A DNA stretch of 64,000 nt from Paralithodes platypus (lineage: Eukaryota > Arthropoda > Malacostraca > Decapoda > Lithodidae), in assembly GCA_032716605.1 (NCBI GenBank), contig CM064560.1, positions 13,352,040-13,416,039 on the forward strand. Direction: 5' to 3'. Position numbers and translations under genes: made by a program. Under the pieces are notes generated by a model. The model searched no databases. It saw only the letters and a list, made by a program, of their open reading frames with translations, and had not been told where the DNA came from. Position 1 is the stretch's first letter. Each line of letters starts with the position of its first letter. Positions 22,021 through 32,884 of the stretch are shown here, piece by piece.

Positions 22021-22600
22021 ACAGTACACCAAATCAGGCTTACACTTCCGCCGCAGGGTTGGATGTGCTCATTAGACCTCAAAGACGCCTATTGGCATGT
22101 CCCTATCAACAAAAGGTTTCAAAAGTTCCTCACTTTGAGGATCAGGCAAGAGACTTATGTCTTTCAGAAGCTGCCTTTCGGTTTAAACCTGGCACCGAGA
22201 ATTTTCAAAATTAGTCCGGCAAGCCCTTCTGCCATTGTTGGCCCAGGGCATAATGGTGTTGTGGTATCTAGACGATTGGCTAGTGGTGGCGGAGTCAGAA
22301 GAGTTATGTCACAATCATGTCAACCAAATAATCAATCATGTACAAACCCTAGGGTTCAAGGTAAACTTGGCAAAGTCTCTCCTTGTGCCCACAAGGAAAA
22401 TTCAGTGGATAGGGCTGGTCTGGGATACCGCCAATCTAACTCTTACTCAGAGTGTGGACAATCGCAACAGATTTCGCAGGAAACTGTTTCGTTTTCTCCA
22501 CAGTTTGAATACGACAAGGAAGATGTGGGAGTCCCTGGTCGGCTCACTCAACTGGATCCAATTAACTGTGAAGTTGGGCCGGTTGAAAGTAAAGAGATTA
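22021..22600 (+). pseudogene. DIRS-A reverse transcriptase fragment
   Basis: The sequence starts in VHQIRLTLPPQGWMCSLDL and continues DAYWHVPINKRFQKF, LPFGLNLAPRIF and the catalytic YLDDW, then VDNRNRFRRKLFRFLHSL and VKLGRLKVKR. A one-base-type frame change lies near 22225, between the LAPRIF part and the YLDDW part. Residue order and sequence follow DIRS-B RT closely. It would polymerise DNA on element RNA. The fragment is non-functional because of the frameshift and the DIRS-A2 insertion. Confidence 0.88.
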
Positions 22601-22790
22601 AATTTAATAGTCAACATCATTGACGATGTTGCCTATTAGTATAATAGTCTCCATTCAACACCCACGTCAGTTGTTTGAATCAACCGCCGCGGGGAAGAAC
22701 AGAGCCATTCCTCATAAGTGCAACGCTACTTCTCTTATGGTATCGTCATAGATTGGGTACCCGCTACGAAAAAACTTTCGTAAAAAATAA
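22601..22790 (+). repeat. DIRS-A2 left inverted terminal repeat
   Basis: The stretch from CATTGACGATGTTGCCTATT to the ACTTTCGTAAAAAATAAG end is the reverse complement of 28095-28256. Shared blocks include GGTACCCRATCTATGACGAT and CCGCCGCGGGGAAGAACAGA. Confidence 0.85.
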
Positions 22791-22980
22791 GAGAAGAAAA
22801 AGGGGAAAGATTAAATTACTTAATCAATGTTATAACACGCTTCCCACTTCTGTGGATTTCTAGTGTTGTGGCTTCTTGCCGCTCCTCGCCAAGCGCACCA
22901 CTCGTCCTTCTCTTCCCCGCGGGCAACAGGATAGGTTGTGTGCCCCGCACTCTGCTTCATTCGACGTTCGCTCAATTCTC

Positions 22981-24096
22981 GTGAGTCTTTACTCATTTGT
23001 ATATATCTGGGTTGTAGTGAACAAGGTTTAGATTAGCTAGCACGGGTTCTCATATTGTTGCCCGCAGGAAGTGTTAAATTAGGGTACTATTCAGGCGCTA
23101 ACGTGTTGTGTTCAGGACCAACGCCACATGTGCTTTTCATTGGTTCTGCGCGCCTTAGTTTTTTGCTATTCCTTAGTTAGGAGGCTTTTTGTTTATCACG
23201 AGCTGTTCTTCAGTCCTGTGTTTATGGCCTAGGGGCCTTTTCTTTTTATATTTTAGCAGACGCGCCAGTCTAAGGATTGTCACACGTGGTGTGGAATCTT
23301 CTGGCATTCAAGCCTGATCAGAGGCCCCTTTCGGGGGCTTCACCTGTTTCATGCTGTCCGGGGTTGTCTTCAGGGTAAGTTCGTCCTACTTGTAGGGTGG
23401 GTTACCTCATGATAAGCCTCGTTAGGATCTACTCGTTAGGGGTGTACTTTATCTTTGTATGATATTTTGTTGTGCTCCCTGGGTGTTAGTGTTGCTCACT
23501 TTCCGGGAGCTCAAGGAGACGTCCTTGCTTCAGGGTTTTTTTGTGGTTGGTTTCTCTCAGTCTTGTGCCCTTGCCTGAGTGTTTTCCAGTTTTGGGACCC
23601 GCCGGTCCTTGGTTCTGCGGCCTGAGGTCGGTTGCCGCCGTGCCGGCGTGAGGTCTTGATTTTCCCTTGCCTCTGTGTTTATTCTATGTTTTTTGGTAGT
23701 GTGCCACTACACCTTCCGGGGGTCTTGCAGGGCCGGCGGATGGAGACGTATCCGTTATAGATACCATATCGGTTCGCCTTATTACTTACCAGTTTACCCC
23801 GTCAGCCGGCAGCTTAGTGTGTAAACAGACCAACGGCTGCTAGCGATTGCAAGTTATAGCACGCAGATATCCGCTGAGTTCATGGTTCACTAACCTCTAG
23901 CCACAGGTAGGCAGGCTGATGTGAAACTCCCCCACGATTGAAAAGGGCGTGAGGGGAGGTTTTCACTACCTCTTAGGAGTCAGGAAAAGGTTGGAGGCAG
24001 TAGCCTAATGTTTTTCTGACGCCGGGGGTAATAGGATGTTAAAACCTCTCGGGTTATCCTTATGAGCAGTGATTCCTGGAAATTTTCTATTTCCAG
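22981..24096 (+). promoter_or_regulatory. Candidate leader intron of DIRS-A2
   Basis: A donor-like GTGAGT at 22981 lies in the same relative place and context (GTGAGTnTTTnCTCATTTG) as in DIRS-B and DIRS-C. An acceptor-like TTTTCTATTTCCAG ends at 24096, 66 bases before the ORF1 ATG. The upstream block CTTATGAGCAGTGATTCCTG, conserved in all copies, could hold the branch site. Splicing itself is inferred. Confidence 0.5.
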
Positions 24097-24161
24097 ATCC
24101 CTTCCACATTCCGGGCAGCTAAGGAGAAAGCGTTCCCGCCGGGGAGGGGAGAGTCTGTGAC

Positions 24162-26870
24162 CATGCCTCTGTTCTCAACTTGTTCTACGCCTACGTGCCT
24201 CCTGGTACCGGTAGCAGCGCACAGGCTGTGTATTAGATGTGTCAAGTGTTTGGACAGATCCTCCTTTTTATGGACCTAACGGAAATGTCCGGTGTGCTCT
24301 GACCTGTTTGAGGAATGGCTAGCAAGCCAAGATATGTCGTGTTTACTAACTCTTATAGAAATTAAGAACAAATTTGCTGCGTACGCTTCACGGGTAGCAG
24401 ACATTGAATTGTTTTGCGATAATGCTGAACAATTGAGGTTAATTCATCTGTATTCATTCGACGACACCTCAGTCGCTCAGGCACAGGTCCTCCCGGTACC
24501 AGACACAAACTTTGTTTCACCCCAATCTTCTATGACCTCCGAACAGAGCTCCCCTCCCCACACCAAGAGGATTCGCTCAGAGTCACCAGAGTGTGTGCCG
24601 TTAACCCAGCCGGAAACATCCGAGAGACTTCGGCAGAGGGCGTCCAGCTTGGAGTTCTTACCAGACAAGAAACGCAAGCTATCTAGCCCAAGGCTTACTG
24701 AGAGGGATGTAATAGGTCACCTTAACTCTAGCTCCCAGTTTTATCAATCTGATGCGCAGCCGGTTGCTTCGACATCCACTTCAGAAACGCCGGGGGTTTT
24801 CCCCGGTCTTTTCGAAACGGATGCCGAGCGACCTCATTCTGCAATGAGGATTAGGAAGAATGTGAAGGTTAGGCTCCAGGGCTCTAAACTCGTGCTGACT
24901 AAGAGTAATTTGCCGGAGTCCAGAATGGGTCTAGAGATATATCAAACGCCAGAGGCCCAGGGTCTTCGTAGTGTTACAAGTCTTAAGGCTCAAGCGCCGA
25001 AGTCGGGATACACAGACGCAGGGGTATCAAGGTCTCTTACTAAGCCGGAGGCGGTCACTTCAAAAGGGTCTGACCCCAGAGTAGACCCTACCTCGACGGG
25101 ACAGACCGTACGGGCAACTCCTATGAACTCAGTCCCAAGGGACACAAGTCTACAACCCTCTAGGGAGACCAGTAAATCGCCGGGTGGGCAAGTGAAAGAG
25201 TCGCCGGCGAAAGGTCCCCTCTCAACGACTAAACCTAGTGGTGATAGGGTACTAGCAAAGTCAAGTCCCCTAGTACAGGTAGATGAACATTAATTAGAGG
25301 AGAAAAGTTCAAAGTCTCTTAAACGGCCGAAACCTCAATGCTTTACATCAAAACAATTAGAAGATCTGTTGCATAGGGTGCTCCAACAATGTGCCATTTC
25401 GAAAAGACATCAGGAAGCCCCGACGGAGGCTGAGGTACCTCCGCCGGTGTACTCTGTGCCCACCTCCTCTACGGATAACGAAGTTTTGCTTCTTAACTCA
25501 GTTCCCTCCGCTACAGGGACATTGCCAGAACAAGTATCCATCCGCCCTTTGTTACCCGCCAAAATTAATATAATTACGGACCCAGATATCATCATGGCTC
25601 CAACAACATCAAACTTATCTCTCCCCAATGCCTGTAGGCATGGGCAAGACTTACCAGCCTAAAGCCAGGTTCAATCCCGGCGGGTGGATGAGTCGCTTTC
25701 TAAAGGGGAAGGGTCTAGTTAGTAGTTCCTTGCTAACTGACAAGTGGGTATCTGGCACTAATGTGTCTTCCGTGTGAAGGAAGGAGACTAGTTCTGGCTC
25801 GCTAACTCATGTCAATAGTGCGGGAGATAACGTAAATTCTTGCCTACAACATAAGACTAAGTCCCCTAAAGTTGATAGGGCGGCTCGATATCCGGCGGCT
25901 CTCCCACCGGATCTCGAGGAACCCATGCACTGTAACTCAACCTAAAAAATCTCGGTCAAAATCGGAGGACCAACCTCGGACTCAGAAAGAGCCAGGTAGG
26001 CTGTGGCTCCCGGTTACCGCATTAACTAGAGGAGAGGGGCACAAGTCAACACAGGGGGAGGTTCCGATGCCAAAGGAATGGTCTATCAAAGTGAATAGGA
26101 TAAAGGTCTTCAGGGCAAAAGACGCACAAGGAAAAGTGATAGAAGTGCGGTTCAGGCAGTGCCCAACCCGACTAATTTTCGATACTTTGTGTACAACCCT
26201 GGTCAGTTGACCCCTTTTTCTGCCGGATGACCCTAGTCCTGCCCTCCTCCCCCAGATGTTCCAGTTTGCCCCGATTGCTCTCAACGCTGTGGCTTCAATG
26301 GGTGCCATTCTATAAAGTACGGCGAGCCTAGCTTAACTTTTCATCGTTGTAATCCTCATCAAGACCAAAGGGAATTACATCTGAGTGAGGTGGGACATGG
26401 ACCTTGTGTGACATGGGATCAGGAGGTCCAGCAATTTGCTATTGATGTGACTTCCAATGCCTCGTTACCGGTTCCCCCACCGCAGCATACCGAGTTTGAC
26501 TGGCTAAAGCAACAGCCCGGCGGAGTTCCCCGGGCTATTTTTGAATTTCACATTGCCCCCCAATTCGAGGCCAAAGATTTTCTGCCACCTTTTATCATGC
26601 CAGACCCTATTGAACACCAGAGGGAATTCCTAGTCAGAGATGACGCCCATCGAAAATTTACTAGTTTTCTCCTAACCAGGGATACAGCTCAGGCCATTGC
26701 TAAACCAATCCCCGATCCACCAATGCAAAGGGCCGAGATAGTCAAAACTTTTCAGCAATATCTACTACCTCATCCGGCACAATCCTTATTAGACATCTAG
26801 ACAGCCTTATTTGAGGCAGTCCGAGCGAGGCAGCTACTCAGACTCAGTATGGTACAGGGGTTACACGTGA
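24162..26870 (+). pseudogene. DIRS-A2 ORF1 (gag-like), broken
   Basis: The ATG at 24162 starts a Cys-rich N-terminus (LCIRCVKCLDRSSFLW, stop TAA near 24277, then KCPVCSDLFEEWL), which parallels the intact ORF1 of DIRS-B. An open frame to 25293 continues with Ser/Pro/Thr-rich sequence. Further blocks in shifting frames include MGHGPCVTWDQEVQQFAI and GGVPRAIFEFHIAPQFEAKD (26390-26800), which match DIRS-B ORF1 GPGPWVDWEVEAQNFA and GGVPSALFSFLAAP. At least four stops or frame changes are present. The role of the protein is probably capsid-like packaging of element RNA, by analogy only. Confidence 0.8.
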
Positions 26871-28094
26871 ACGTTTATTATAGAGTTGTTTTCTCTCTGG
26901 TACTGACGGCAACTACAGTTAATCCACAGACACAGAGAGACGTAAGAATGATGCTTCAGGTTAGCAACGGGTCTCCCAAGTAAATAACTCTTAACTTTAC
27001 ATGCACTAGATGGCCGGCGATCACCGGACGTTGAACTTGAACAGACCAAAAGAGTTAAGATCCTCGAGTCTTTTTCCCAGCGGGGGTCTTTTTTTCCACT
27101 TAAATTTCCTGTTTTCTCCTCCTCTCTCCTTAGGCCCAGCTGGGGCACAAGGTATCGAGGAGGGATTGTGTTTACCGCACCTGGGCTGCGCCTAGAATCT
27201 GCTCTGATTCAAAGTCCGGACTGCGTCCCGGCGGACAATTACCAGACCAGTCTGATCACGTGGACTCTCCGGAGCCGGATCGGACAACCATGGGTGAAAA
27301 AAGAAAACCTTCCATAGAGGTTGACCGGGAAGTTGACCATGCGGAAACACTAGTGAGCGCGTCAGACAGTTTTGTGCAAAAGCTAAGACCGCTCCAAAAT
27401 TGTTTTTGTTAGAACCCACTCGAAACCTTACACGGGTCGGGAATTCTCGAGCAAAAAAAAATAAAAGCTAGACGTCCGCCGGTGGCTGGCCATCAGCTAT
27501 TTGGGGTTACCGGTAATTTAGGGCCACTCAAGGAAGTTTCCCTTATCTTAGCCATTACTACCTCTCCGGTGATGTACATTGATTTAAGCTAGGGGCCGCA
27601 TATCAAGGGGACGCCAACTACTCCGGTCGGGGAGACGGATAGTTGCTGGTTCACCTAGGTCAGAACGATGATGTTTTCTCCCAATTAAGTAAGATAATAA
27701 GTCCACTTGTTTACTCGTAACACAACAAGGGCAAGTCAGGTCCCGAGGGAAGGTTTTTTTTTCCTTAAGTAATTTATATTATTTTATCTGCTCTTCTAGT
27801 TTTCTCTGGACTCCAGGCCGGAACGCCGAGGCGGATCGGCCAGGATCTCAGTTTATCGGAAGTTTTTTGTTGCTCTCGGCTAGACGAGAAGACTTTGTTG
27901 TACTTCATTAGCAGGGGACTTGTGTCTTAGTCCCCCTTAATTTTTATGTCCCCGGAGGCCTGACTAGTCGACTTGTTCATATGTGGGCAAGAGGTTTTTG
28001 TTCCTGTCACCGGTAGCATGAGTAGCTCAGGCGCCGGTCGGTGTTACGAAACTAACAATTTACAAAACTAAGCTCTCCTCAAATTTTTGAGCCC
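26871..28094 (+). other. DIRS-A2 3' non-coding part
   Basis: No protein domain is readable. Since RT, RNase H and recombinase are expected here, this segment marks the internal deletion or replacement. Short frames have no similarity to DIRS-B pol. Confidence 0.6.
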
Positions 28095-28318
28095 TTAGCC
28101 AGTTTTTCGTAGTGGGTACCCAATCTATGACGATACCATAAGAGAAGTAGCGTTGCACTTATGAGGAATGACTCTGTTCTTCCCCGCGGCGGTTGATTCA
28201 AACGACTGACGTGGGTGTTGAATGGAGACTATTATACTAATAGGCAACATCGTCAATGATTCCGGGGCCCCTACTAAATATTAGGTTTTCTCTACTTCCC
28301 TCCGGGAATCAAACCTAT
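28095..28318 (+). repeat. DIRS-A2 right inverted terminal repeat with extension
   Basis: This is the reverse complement of the left repeat up to about 28256. A terminal extension follows, with GGGGCCCCTACTAAATATTA and TCAAACCTATA. The same extension ends DIRS-B (42965-43020, reverse complement). Confidence 0.85.
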
Positions 28319-28690
28319 ATTTTGGAAGGCAACAAAGTTTTTCCCCTCTCGCCGGAGAGGAAATTATGGCCAATTCCTTCATTAATTCACGACTTACTGT
28401 CGGTCTGGGCGAAGACCGAAACACTGTACTCTGTAACAACATGGGTTTCTCCTCCTCCTTCGGTATGGGTAGACACAGACGCTTCAGGAACACTAGGTTA
28501 GGGGTATCAGTCCAATCTAGGCCATCAAGGGCAAGGCACTTGGGCCCAGAAATAATGATTTCACATCAACAAGCAAGAGCTTCTAGTTCCTCTATTTTTT
28601 CTCCAAGCTCACGGCTCGTCATTGCAAGGACAGTCGATCGCGGATAACTTAGTTGCAGTCCATTGCATTCAGAAACAAGGTTCAGTGAAT
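28319..28690 (+). pseudogene. DIRS-A RNase H fragment
   Basis: The frame continues the interrupted pol: ILEGNKVFPLSPERKLWPIP, WAKTETLYSV and VWVDTDASGTLG (first RNase H Asp), then a stop where Trp is expected, and QSNLGHQGQGTWAQK. Shifted frames give weak matches to KELLVPLYF and to VHCIQKQGS near 28670. Sequence to the right no longer matches. The broken frame shows that DIRS-A was inactive. Confidence 0.82.
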
Positions 28691-28772
28691 ATGGATAGCA
28701 AACATCCACAAAGATTAACTTCCGTTAATATATATAGATTCAAATTATAGCATAGAATCAATAAGAAAGAAT

Positions 28773-28845
28773 CACTTAACTCTGCTAGGTAATGAAGCAC
28801 TTAACTCTGCTGGGCAATGAAGCAATTAACTCTGCTAGGCAAACG
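28773..28845 (+). repeat. 25-bp tandem repeat, 3 copies
   Basis: The unit CACTTAACTCTGCTAGGTAAT followed by GAAG starts at 28773, 28798 and 28823 with small changes. Confidence 0.85.
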
Positions 28846-28849
28846 CTCA

Positions 28850-29585
28850 CTGATTTTAACTATGAACCTGACGACAAATATGATTGATCTCAGATATCTA
28901 CCGAGTTATCTCAATTACGTGTAAAGGTGTTGTTCATAAATTTACTAGAGCATCTGATATGTATAATTTCTCAATAACGAGTTACGGGAATCCAATAACT
29001 CAAGAAAGTATATATATGGGGCTCTCAAAATATGAGAGTACAAGTACGCTATGTGCCTATATGAATATTCACTGTTACCAATCACTCATTAGAAAGCTAA
29101 CATATAAATTCATTAAACTTCTGAGAACAGTATAATTAAAATGCTACAAACTCCCAGCATAGTGTAGGCCTACACCTCTAGGATTCAGGCACACTGGAGG
29201 AGGTTGCTCTATATTTAACCCTAAGTAATGTATTCAAGTCTGCTACTCTACAGAATTAGCATACCGGTACTGAACCTCATAGTGCAGTACCGGTATTCCT
29301 ATACTGTACTGTGGCAATATACTGTACCGGTAGCTAAATGATGTGAGGCATGGTACTGTACACAATTAGGACAGTGGTTTTGGTAACACAGTAGTTTGAT
29401 GACCATTGTTTTTGGTTGAGGCAGTGCTGTGAACTACATACTAGCAAGCTGGGTATTATTTAATTTATTTTTATTTTATGTAGCCTATGTACAGTATGTA
29501 TATTTATGTTACTGTAAGATATTATATGGACCCCAGTATGGTCCCCTCTGTACTGTGTGAGTCTGGAATAAAGCATTAATTATTA

Positions 29586-29638
<53 letters not shown>

Positions 29639-29640
29639 AC
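28850..29640. other. AT-rich sequence ending in a LINE-like tail and (ATT)n
   Basis: No coding region is recognised. A perfect 12-bp inverted repeat with a 12-base loop lies at 29261-29296 (ATACCGGTACTG and its complement), followed by a third related CTGTACCGGTAG. The right end has GTCTGGAATAAAGCATTAAT and a long ATT repeat (29578-29637), which looks like the 3' end of a truncated retroelement. Confidence 0.6.
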
Positions 29641-29798
29641 GATGCTCGGGGAAAGGAGTGTAATGTTTCCCAAAACCGCGTCTCGGAATCAAGGAGAAGA
29701 GAGAAGAAAGACTTCCCTCATGACGTTAATTATTTATAGAGACACTCGATATTCCTTCACAAAATCGCATTACCGCTACTAAAAATCAAGTTATTTAA

Positions 29799-30210
29799 CC
29801 CTTTCTCTGTGGGCTTATTTGCGCTTATTAGGGCATATTCAGGCACTCCTGAATGATTAATCAAGTATCTGCATTAAATGAACTGTATTCTGCCGAAAAC
29901 TAGGCGAAAATAGCTTCAAAATGACACCAGAACGAGCTTCGTAGGTGGCAGGGTTCACCCGCAGCGTTGCCATAGACATTCGGGAAAACTCGCTAATTAT
30001 TAGCACTCGCTTGCTCGGCAACACTGTCGAGACACCCGCGCGAGACCACAGTCTCCCTCAGTGAGCGGCTGGCTGCTCTGAGGGTCGGACGTAGGTCCCT
30101 CACGCTCCCGCCCACTGACACTCGATTTCTACGGCTTTTACAGGCTTTTAAAGCCTGGAAATTGCTGTAAATTGACTAAGCGTTCCAGAACGCCACCCGC
30201 AAGGAAAGGG
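29799..30210. mobile_element. piggyBac-type MITE, second family, copy a
   Basis: The element is flanked by TTAA at 29795-29798 and 30211-30214. The ends are CCCTTTCTCTGTGGGC and, in reverse complement, CCCTTTCCTTGCGGGTGG. The interior matches 37623-38031 (GAACTGTATTCTGCCGAAAA). It is non-coding and 412 bp long. Confidence 0.85.
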
Positions 30211-30214
30211 TTAA

Positions 30215-30835
30215 AGGAGTTCAAAAGTCGTTAAGAAGGCTGTAGGTGGAAGCTCTGGTACGGTTGTTTCACAGAGGCCACGGGATCCTACTCGGTGCCA
30301 AACAACTCTTTAGTGACTTTACACTAATTCCTACAGGACAAGGAAGGGGATAGGAGAGTACAGGGGGTGTAGTGAGAACTCGCTTGGGTTGGGTTGTGGA
30401 ATTGCCGGCCGTTCAAGCGAGTTGCCAACTGGGCCGTTAGTGTGCCTGTCTAGCACAAGGTGCCGTGTATGTGCACCGCTCAGTGAAGTTGACTCACCAT
30501 TCCCGTTCACCTCTCTGACGGACTCCGGTCGTTCGGCTCAGGCTTGTTCCTCTCTGTTCGGAGCCTTCGCTTCCCGGAAGGTGAAGTAGTGTAAAGTCAG
30601 TGGAAATAGGCTAGCCTAAACAGTAATCGGATGCGGAAATACCCTGAGCCGACCAGGCCAAGTGGGATATCTCTATTGGTCTAACTGGTAAGGTGTCTGC
30701 CTCACAACCCAAGGGTCGAGAATTCGAGCCCCCACCAGGGCTTGATATTTTCGGGAGGCTATTCCCGCATCTAACGAAGTTTAGGTGTGCTGGTAAAATT
30801 GTTCAGATGGTTGAGAGTAAGATCGGAGCTCCATA
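30215..30835. other. Unassigned sequence including a tRNA-like segment
   Basis: No protein is recognised. At 30672-30745 there is a tRNA-like stretch with GGTCTAACTGGTAAGG (A-box style), a CTCACAA anticodon-type loop (Val-CAC like) and GAATTCGAGCCC (B-box style). Stems are imperfect and an acceptor stem is not convincing. It is more likely a SINE head or tRNA pseudogene than a working tRNA. Confidence 0.45.
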
Positions 30836-31000
30836 AATCCTCTTTCGGGTATGGTGTAAAAACCAATTCCTACAAGTGTAGGCTACCCGACCAAGACCAA
30901 GAAGACGGAGGTCTTCCACAAGAAGAGTGGCCCCATCCTCTCTATCCACTGGCATGACCAGCGGAAGGTCAACCTCCTCACCACATGCCACAAGGCAGAA

Positions 31001-32884
31001 ATGGTCGCCACCGGGAAAGTGGACCGAAAAACCAAAAACCCCGTCCAGAAACCAGCTGCTGTCCTGGACAGCAGTCCAGGCAAAGCCAAAAAGTTAATTA
31101 AGCAAAGTAAAAAGACCTTAGAGTTACATATTGCGAATCAAAGTAAAACAAACCCGAAAGAATTCTATAGTTATATCAGAAAGAAAAAAGTAGTTACTTC
31201 AACTGTTGGACCGTTAGTCGATGAAAAAGGAGAATACACCAAAGACGAAGTACAAATGAGTAATGCCCTCAATACCTTCTTTGCATCAGTTTTTACAACA
31301 GAAGACCTCAGTGATATCCCTACACCATCGCCGATTCAGATTGATAATTCAGATGTTCTAAGCAATATCACCGTTACAGAGAGAGAAGTATTGAATTGTT
31401 TAGATAAACTCAAGGTAAATAAAACGCCAGGACCTGATACAATCTCGCCTAGAGTTCTAAAGGAAGCTAAGAATGAGCTCTCCAAACCACTGACATTACT
31501 ATTCAATAAATCCTTGCAGTCTGGAACTATGCCTGATCAGTGGAAGCTAGCCAACGTAACACCGATATTCAAAAAAGGCAGCAAATCCCTACCCAGTAAC
31601 TATCGTCCAATTAGCTTAACCTCAGTTGTATGTAAAATGCTAGAAACGGTCATACGAGACAGACTCGTAAATAACATACTTAAAGATACTCAACACGGCT
31701 TTCGTAAAAAACGTTCCTGTTTAACAAACCTCTTAGACTTCTTCCACGATATCCTCAACCTCTACGATGAGAGTAAAGCTGTAGATATTATATACCTTGA
31801 TTTTCAAAAGGCCTTTGACAAAGTTCCCCACAAACGTTTACTGCTAAAACTAAAAGCGCATGGAATACAAGACGGTGTGTTGAAATGGATAGAAAATTGG
31901 CTCAGCAACAGAAAGCAAAGGGTAGTCATAAACGGTAAGGCATCTAAATGGACCAATGTAAGTAGCGGGGTACCCCAGGGATCGGTACTAGGACCAATTC
32001 TCTTTCTAATTTACATCAACGACATAGATGAGGGTCTCACCTGCACAATCTCAAAATTTGCTGACGATACAAAAATTGCAAATAGCGTACTCTCTAAAGA
32101 ACAAGTTGACGATATGCAACACAATCTAGATAAATTGTCATGTTGGGCCCAAATTTGGCAAATGAGTTTCAATGCGGATAAATGTAAAGTACTACATGTC
32201 GGATACCTAAATGAGAAAGCAAACTATTCGATGAATGGCACTCAGCTTAAGAATGTAAACAGAGAAACTGATCTGGGAGTAACAATATCGAGTAACCTAA
32301 AACCGAGTCAACAATGTTCAGAAGTTGTTAAGAAGGCAAACAAAATAATTGGCTTTATAGGCAGGTCATTTGAGCATAAATCCAAAGAAGTTATCCTAAC
32401 CCTTTACAATTCCTTAGTCCGCCCTCTTCTGGAATACTGCGTTCAATCCTGGTGCCCTTATTACCAAAAAGATATAAACAAGCTAGAACGAGTTCAACGT
32501 AGAGTTACCAAAATGATACCTAGCCTAAAGAACAAACCATACGAAGAGCGTCTTAGAGAATTAAATCTATTTCCTTTAACCCAGCGCAGATTAAGAGGCG
32601 ACTTAATTCAAGTGTTCAAAATCATCAAAGGCATCGACAATATGAACTGTAGTAAGTACTTCACTATCGACCAATCTAATTACACGCGGGGAAACGGTTG
32701 CAAAATTATTGGTAAATCTTTTAACTCGCACGAATCTAAGAATTTCTTCTTTAATCGAGTTGTCAACTTGTGGAATGGGCTTCCCCGAGACGTTATAGAC
32801 TGCAGCACCGTTGATTCATTTAAATTCCGCCTAGACAAATATCTCGCATCAAACCCGCGACTGACTGCGTTTGTAAATGAATAA
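31001..32884 (+). CDS. Chimeric open frame: 23 transposase residues fused to intact LINE RT
   Basis: The first Met at 31001 and the next about 22 residues belong to the piggyBac transposase. From about 31070 the same frame enters the inserted LINE, staying open for 627 residues. RT motifs are complete: FKKGSKSLPSNYRPISL, IIYLDFQKAFDKVPH, SGVPQGSVLGPILFLIYIND and the catalytic FADD (SKFADDTKI), then FNADKCKVLHVG and the thumb region with VRPLLEYCVQSWCPYY. No endonuclease precedes it because of 5' truncation. Whether the fused frame is expressed is unknown. The true LINE start was upstream and is lost. Confidence 0.85.
   Translation: MVATGKVDRKTKNPVQKPAAVLDSSPGKAKKLIKQSKKTLELHIANQSKTNPKEFYSYIRKKKVVTSTVGPLVDEKGEYTKDEVQMSNALNTFFASVFTTEDLSDIPTPSPIQIDNSDVLSNITVTEREVLNCLDKLKVNKTPGPDTISPRVLKEAKNELSKPLTLLFNKSLQSGTMPDQWKLANVTPIFKKGSKSLPSNYRPISLTSVVCKMLETVIRDRLVNNILKDTQHGFRKKRSCLTNLLDFFHDILNLYDESKAVDIIYLDFQKAFDKVPHKRLLLKLKAHGIQDGVLKWIENWLSNRKQRVVINGKASKWTNVSSGVPQGSVLGPILFLIYINDIDEGLTCTISKFADDTKIANSVLSKEQVDDMQHNLDKLSCWAQIWQMSFNADKCKVLHVGYLNEKANYSMNGTQLKNVNRETDLGVTISSNLKPSQQCSEVVKKANKIIGFIGRSFEHKSKEVILTLYNSLVRPLLEYCVQSWCPYYQKDINKLERVQRRVTKMIPSLKNKPYEERLRELNLFPLTQRRLRGDLIQVFKIIKGIDNMNCSKYFTIDQSNYTRGNGCKIIGKSFNSHESKNFFFNRVVNLWNGLPRDVIDCSTVDSFKFRLDKYLASNPRLTAFVNE

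Larger units (their letters stand above)
22601..28318 (+). mobile_element. DIRS-A2: non-autonomous DIRS inserted in DIRS-A
   Basis: The element has inverted terminal repeats of about 150-190 bp (22601-22790 and 28095-28318). The right one extends by a DIRS-type terminal segment with TTAGGTTTTCTCTACTTCCC and TCAAACCTATA. It carries a leader, a broken ORF1 and about 1.2 kb of non-coding sequence, but no RT, RNase H or recombinase. I also see no internal complementary region. The flanking host codons join without an obvious target duplication, as expected for recombinase-mediated integration. It would need enzymes in trans. Confidence 0.82.
22018..28690 (+). mobile_element. DIRS-A: DIRS pol fragment, split by DIRS-A2
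   Basis: RT sequence at 22018-22600 and RNase H sequence at 28319-28690 join into one continuous protein-coding match to DIRS-B pol when 22601-28318 is removed (KRL, then ILEGNK). The upstream boundary is the LTR end at 22017, and the downstream end fades near 28690. Only part of pol remains. Confidence 0.85.

Noticed and set aside
30672..30745. Functional tRNA-Val gene
   Set aside because: A- and B-box-like motifs exist, but the stems, especially the acceptor stem, do not pair well. A SINE head or pseudogene is likelier.
31001..32884. Domesticated single-copy RT host gene
   Set aside because: It has LINE 3' UTR and tail, interrupts a transposase, and a second fragmentary copy lies nearby. 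An ordinary LINE insertion explains it.
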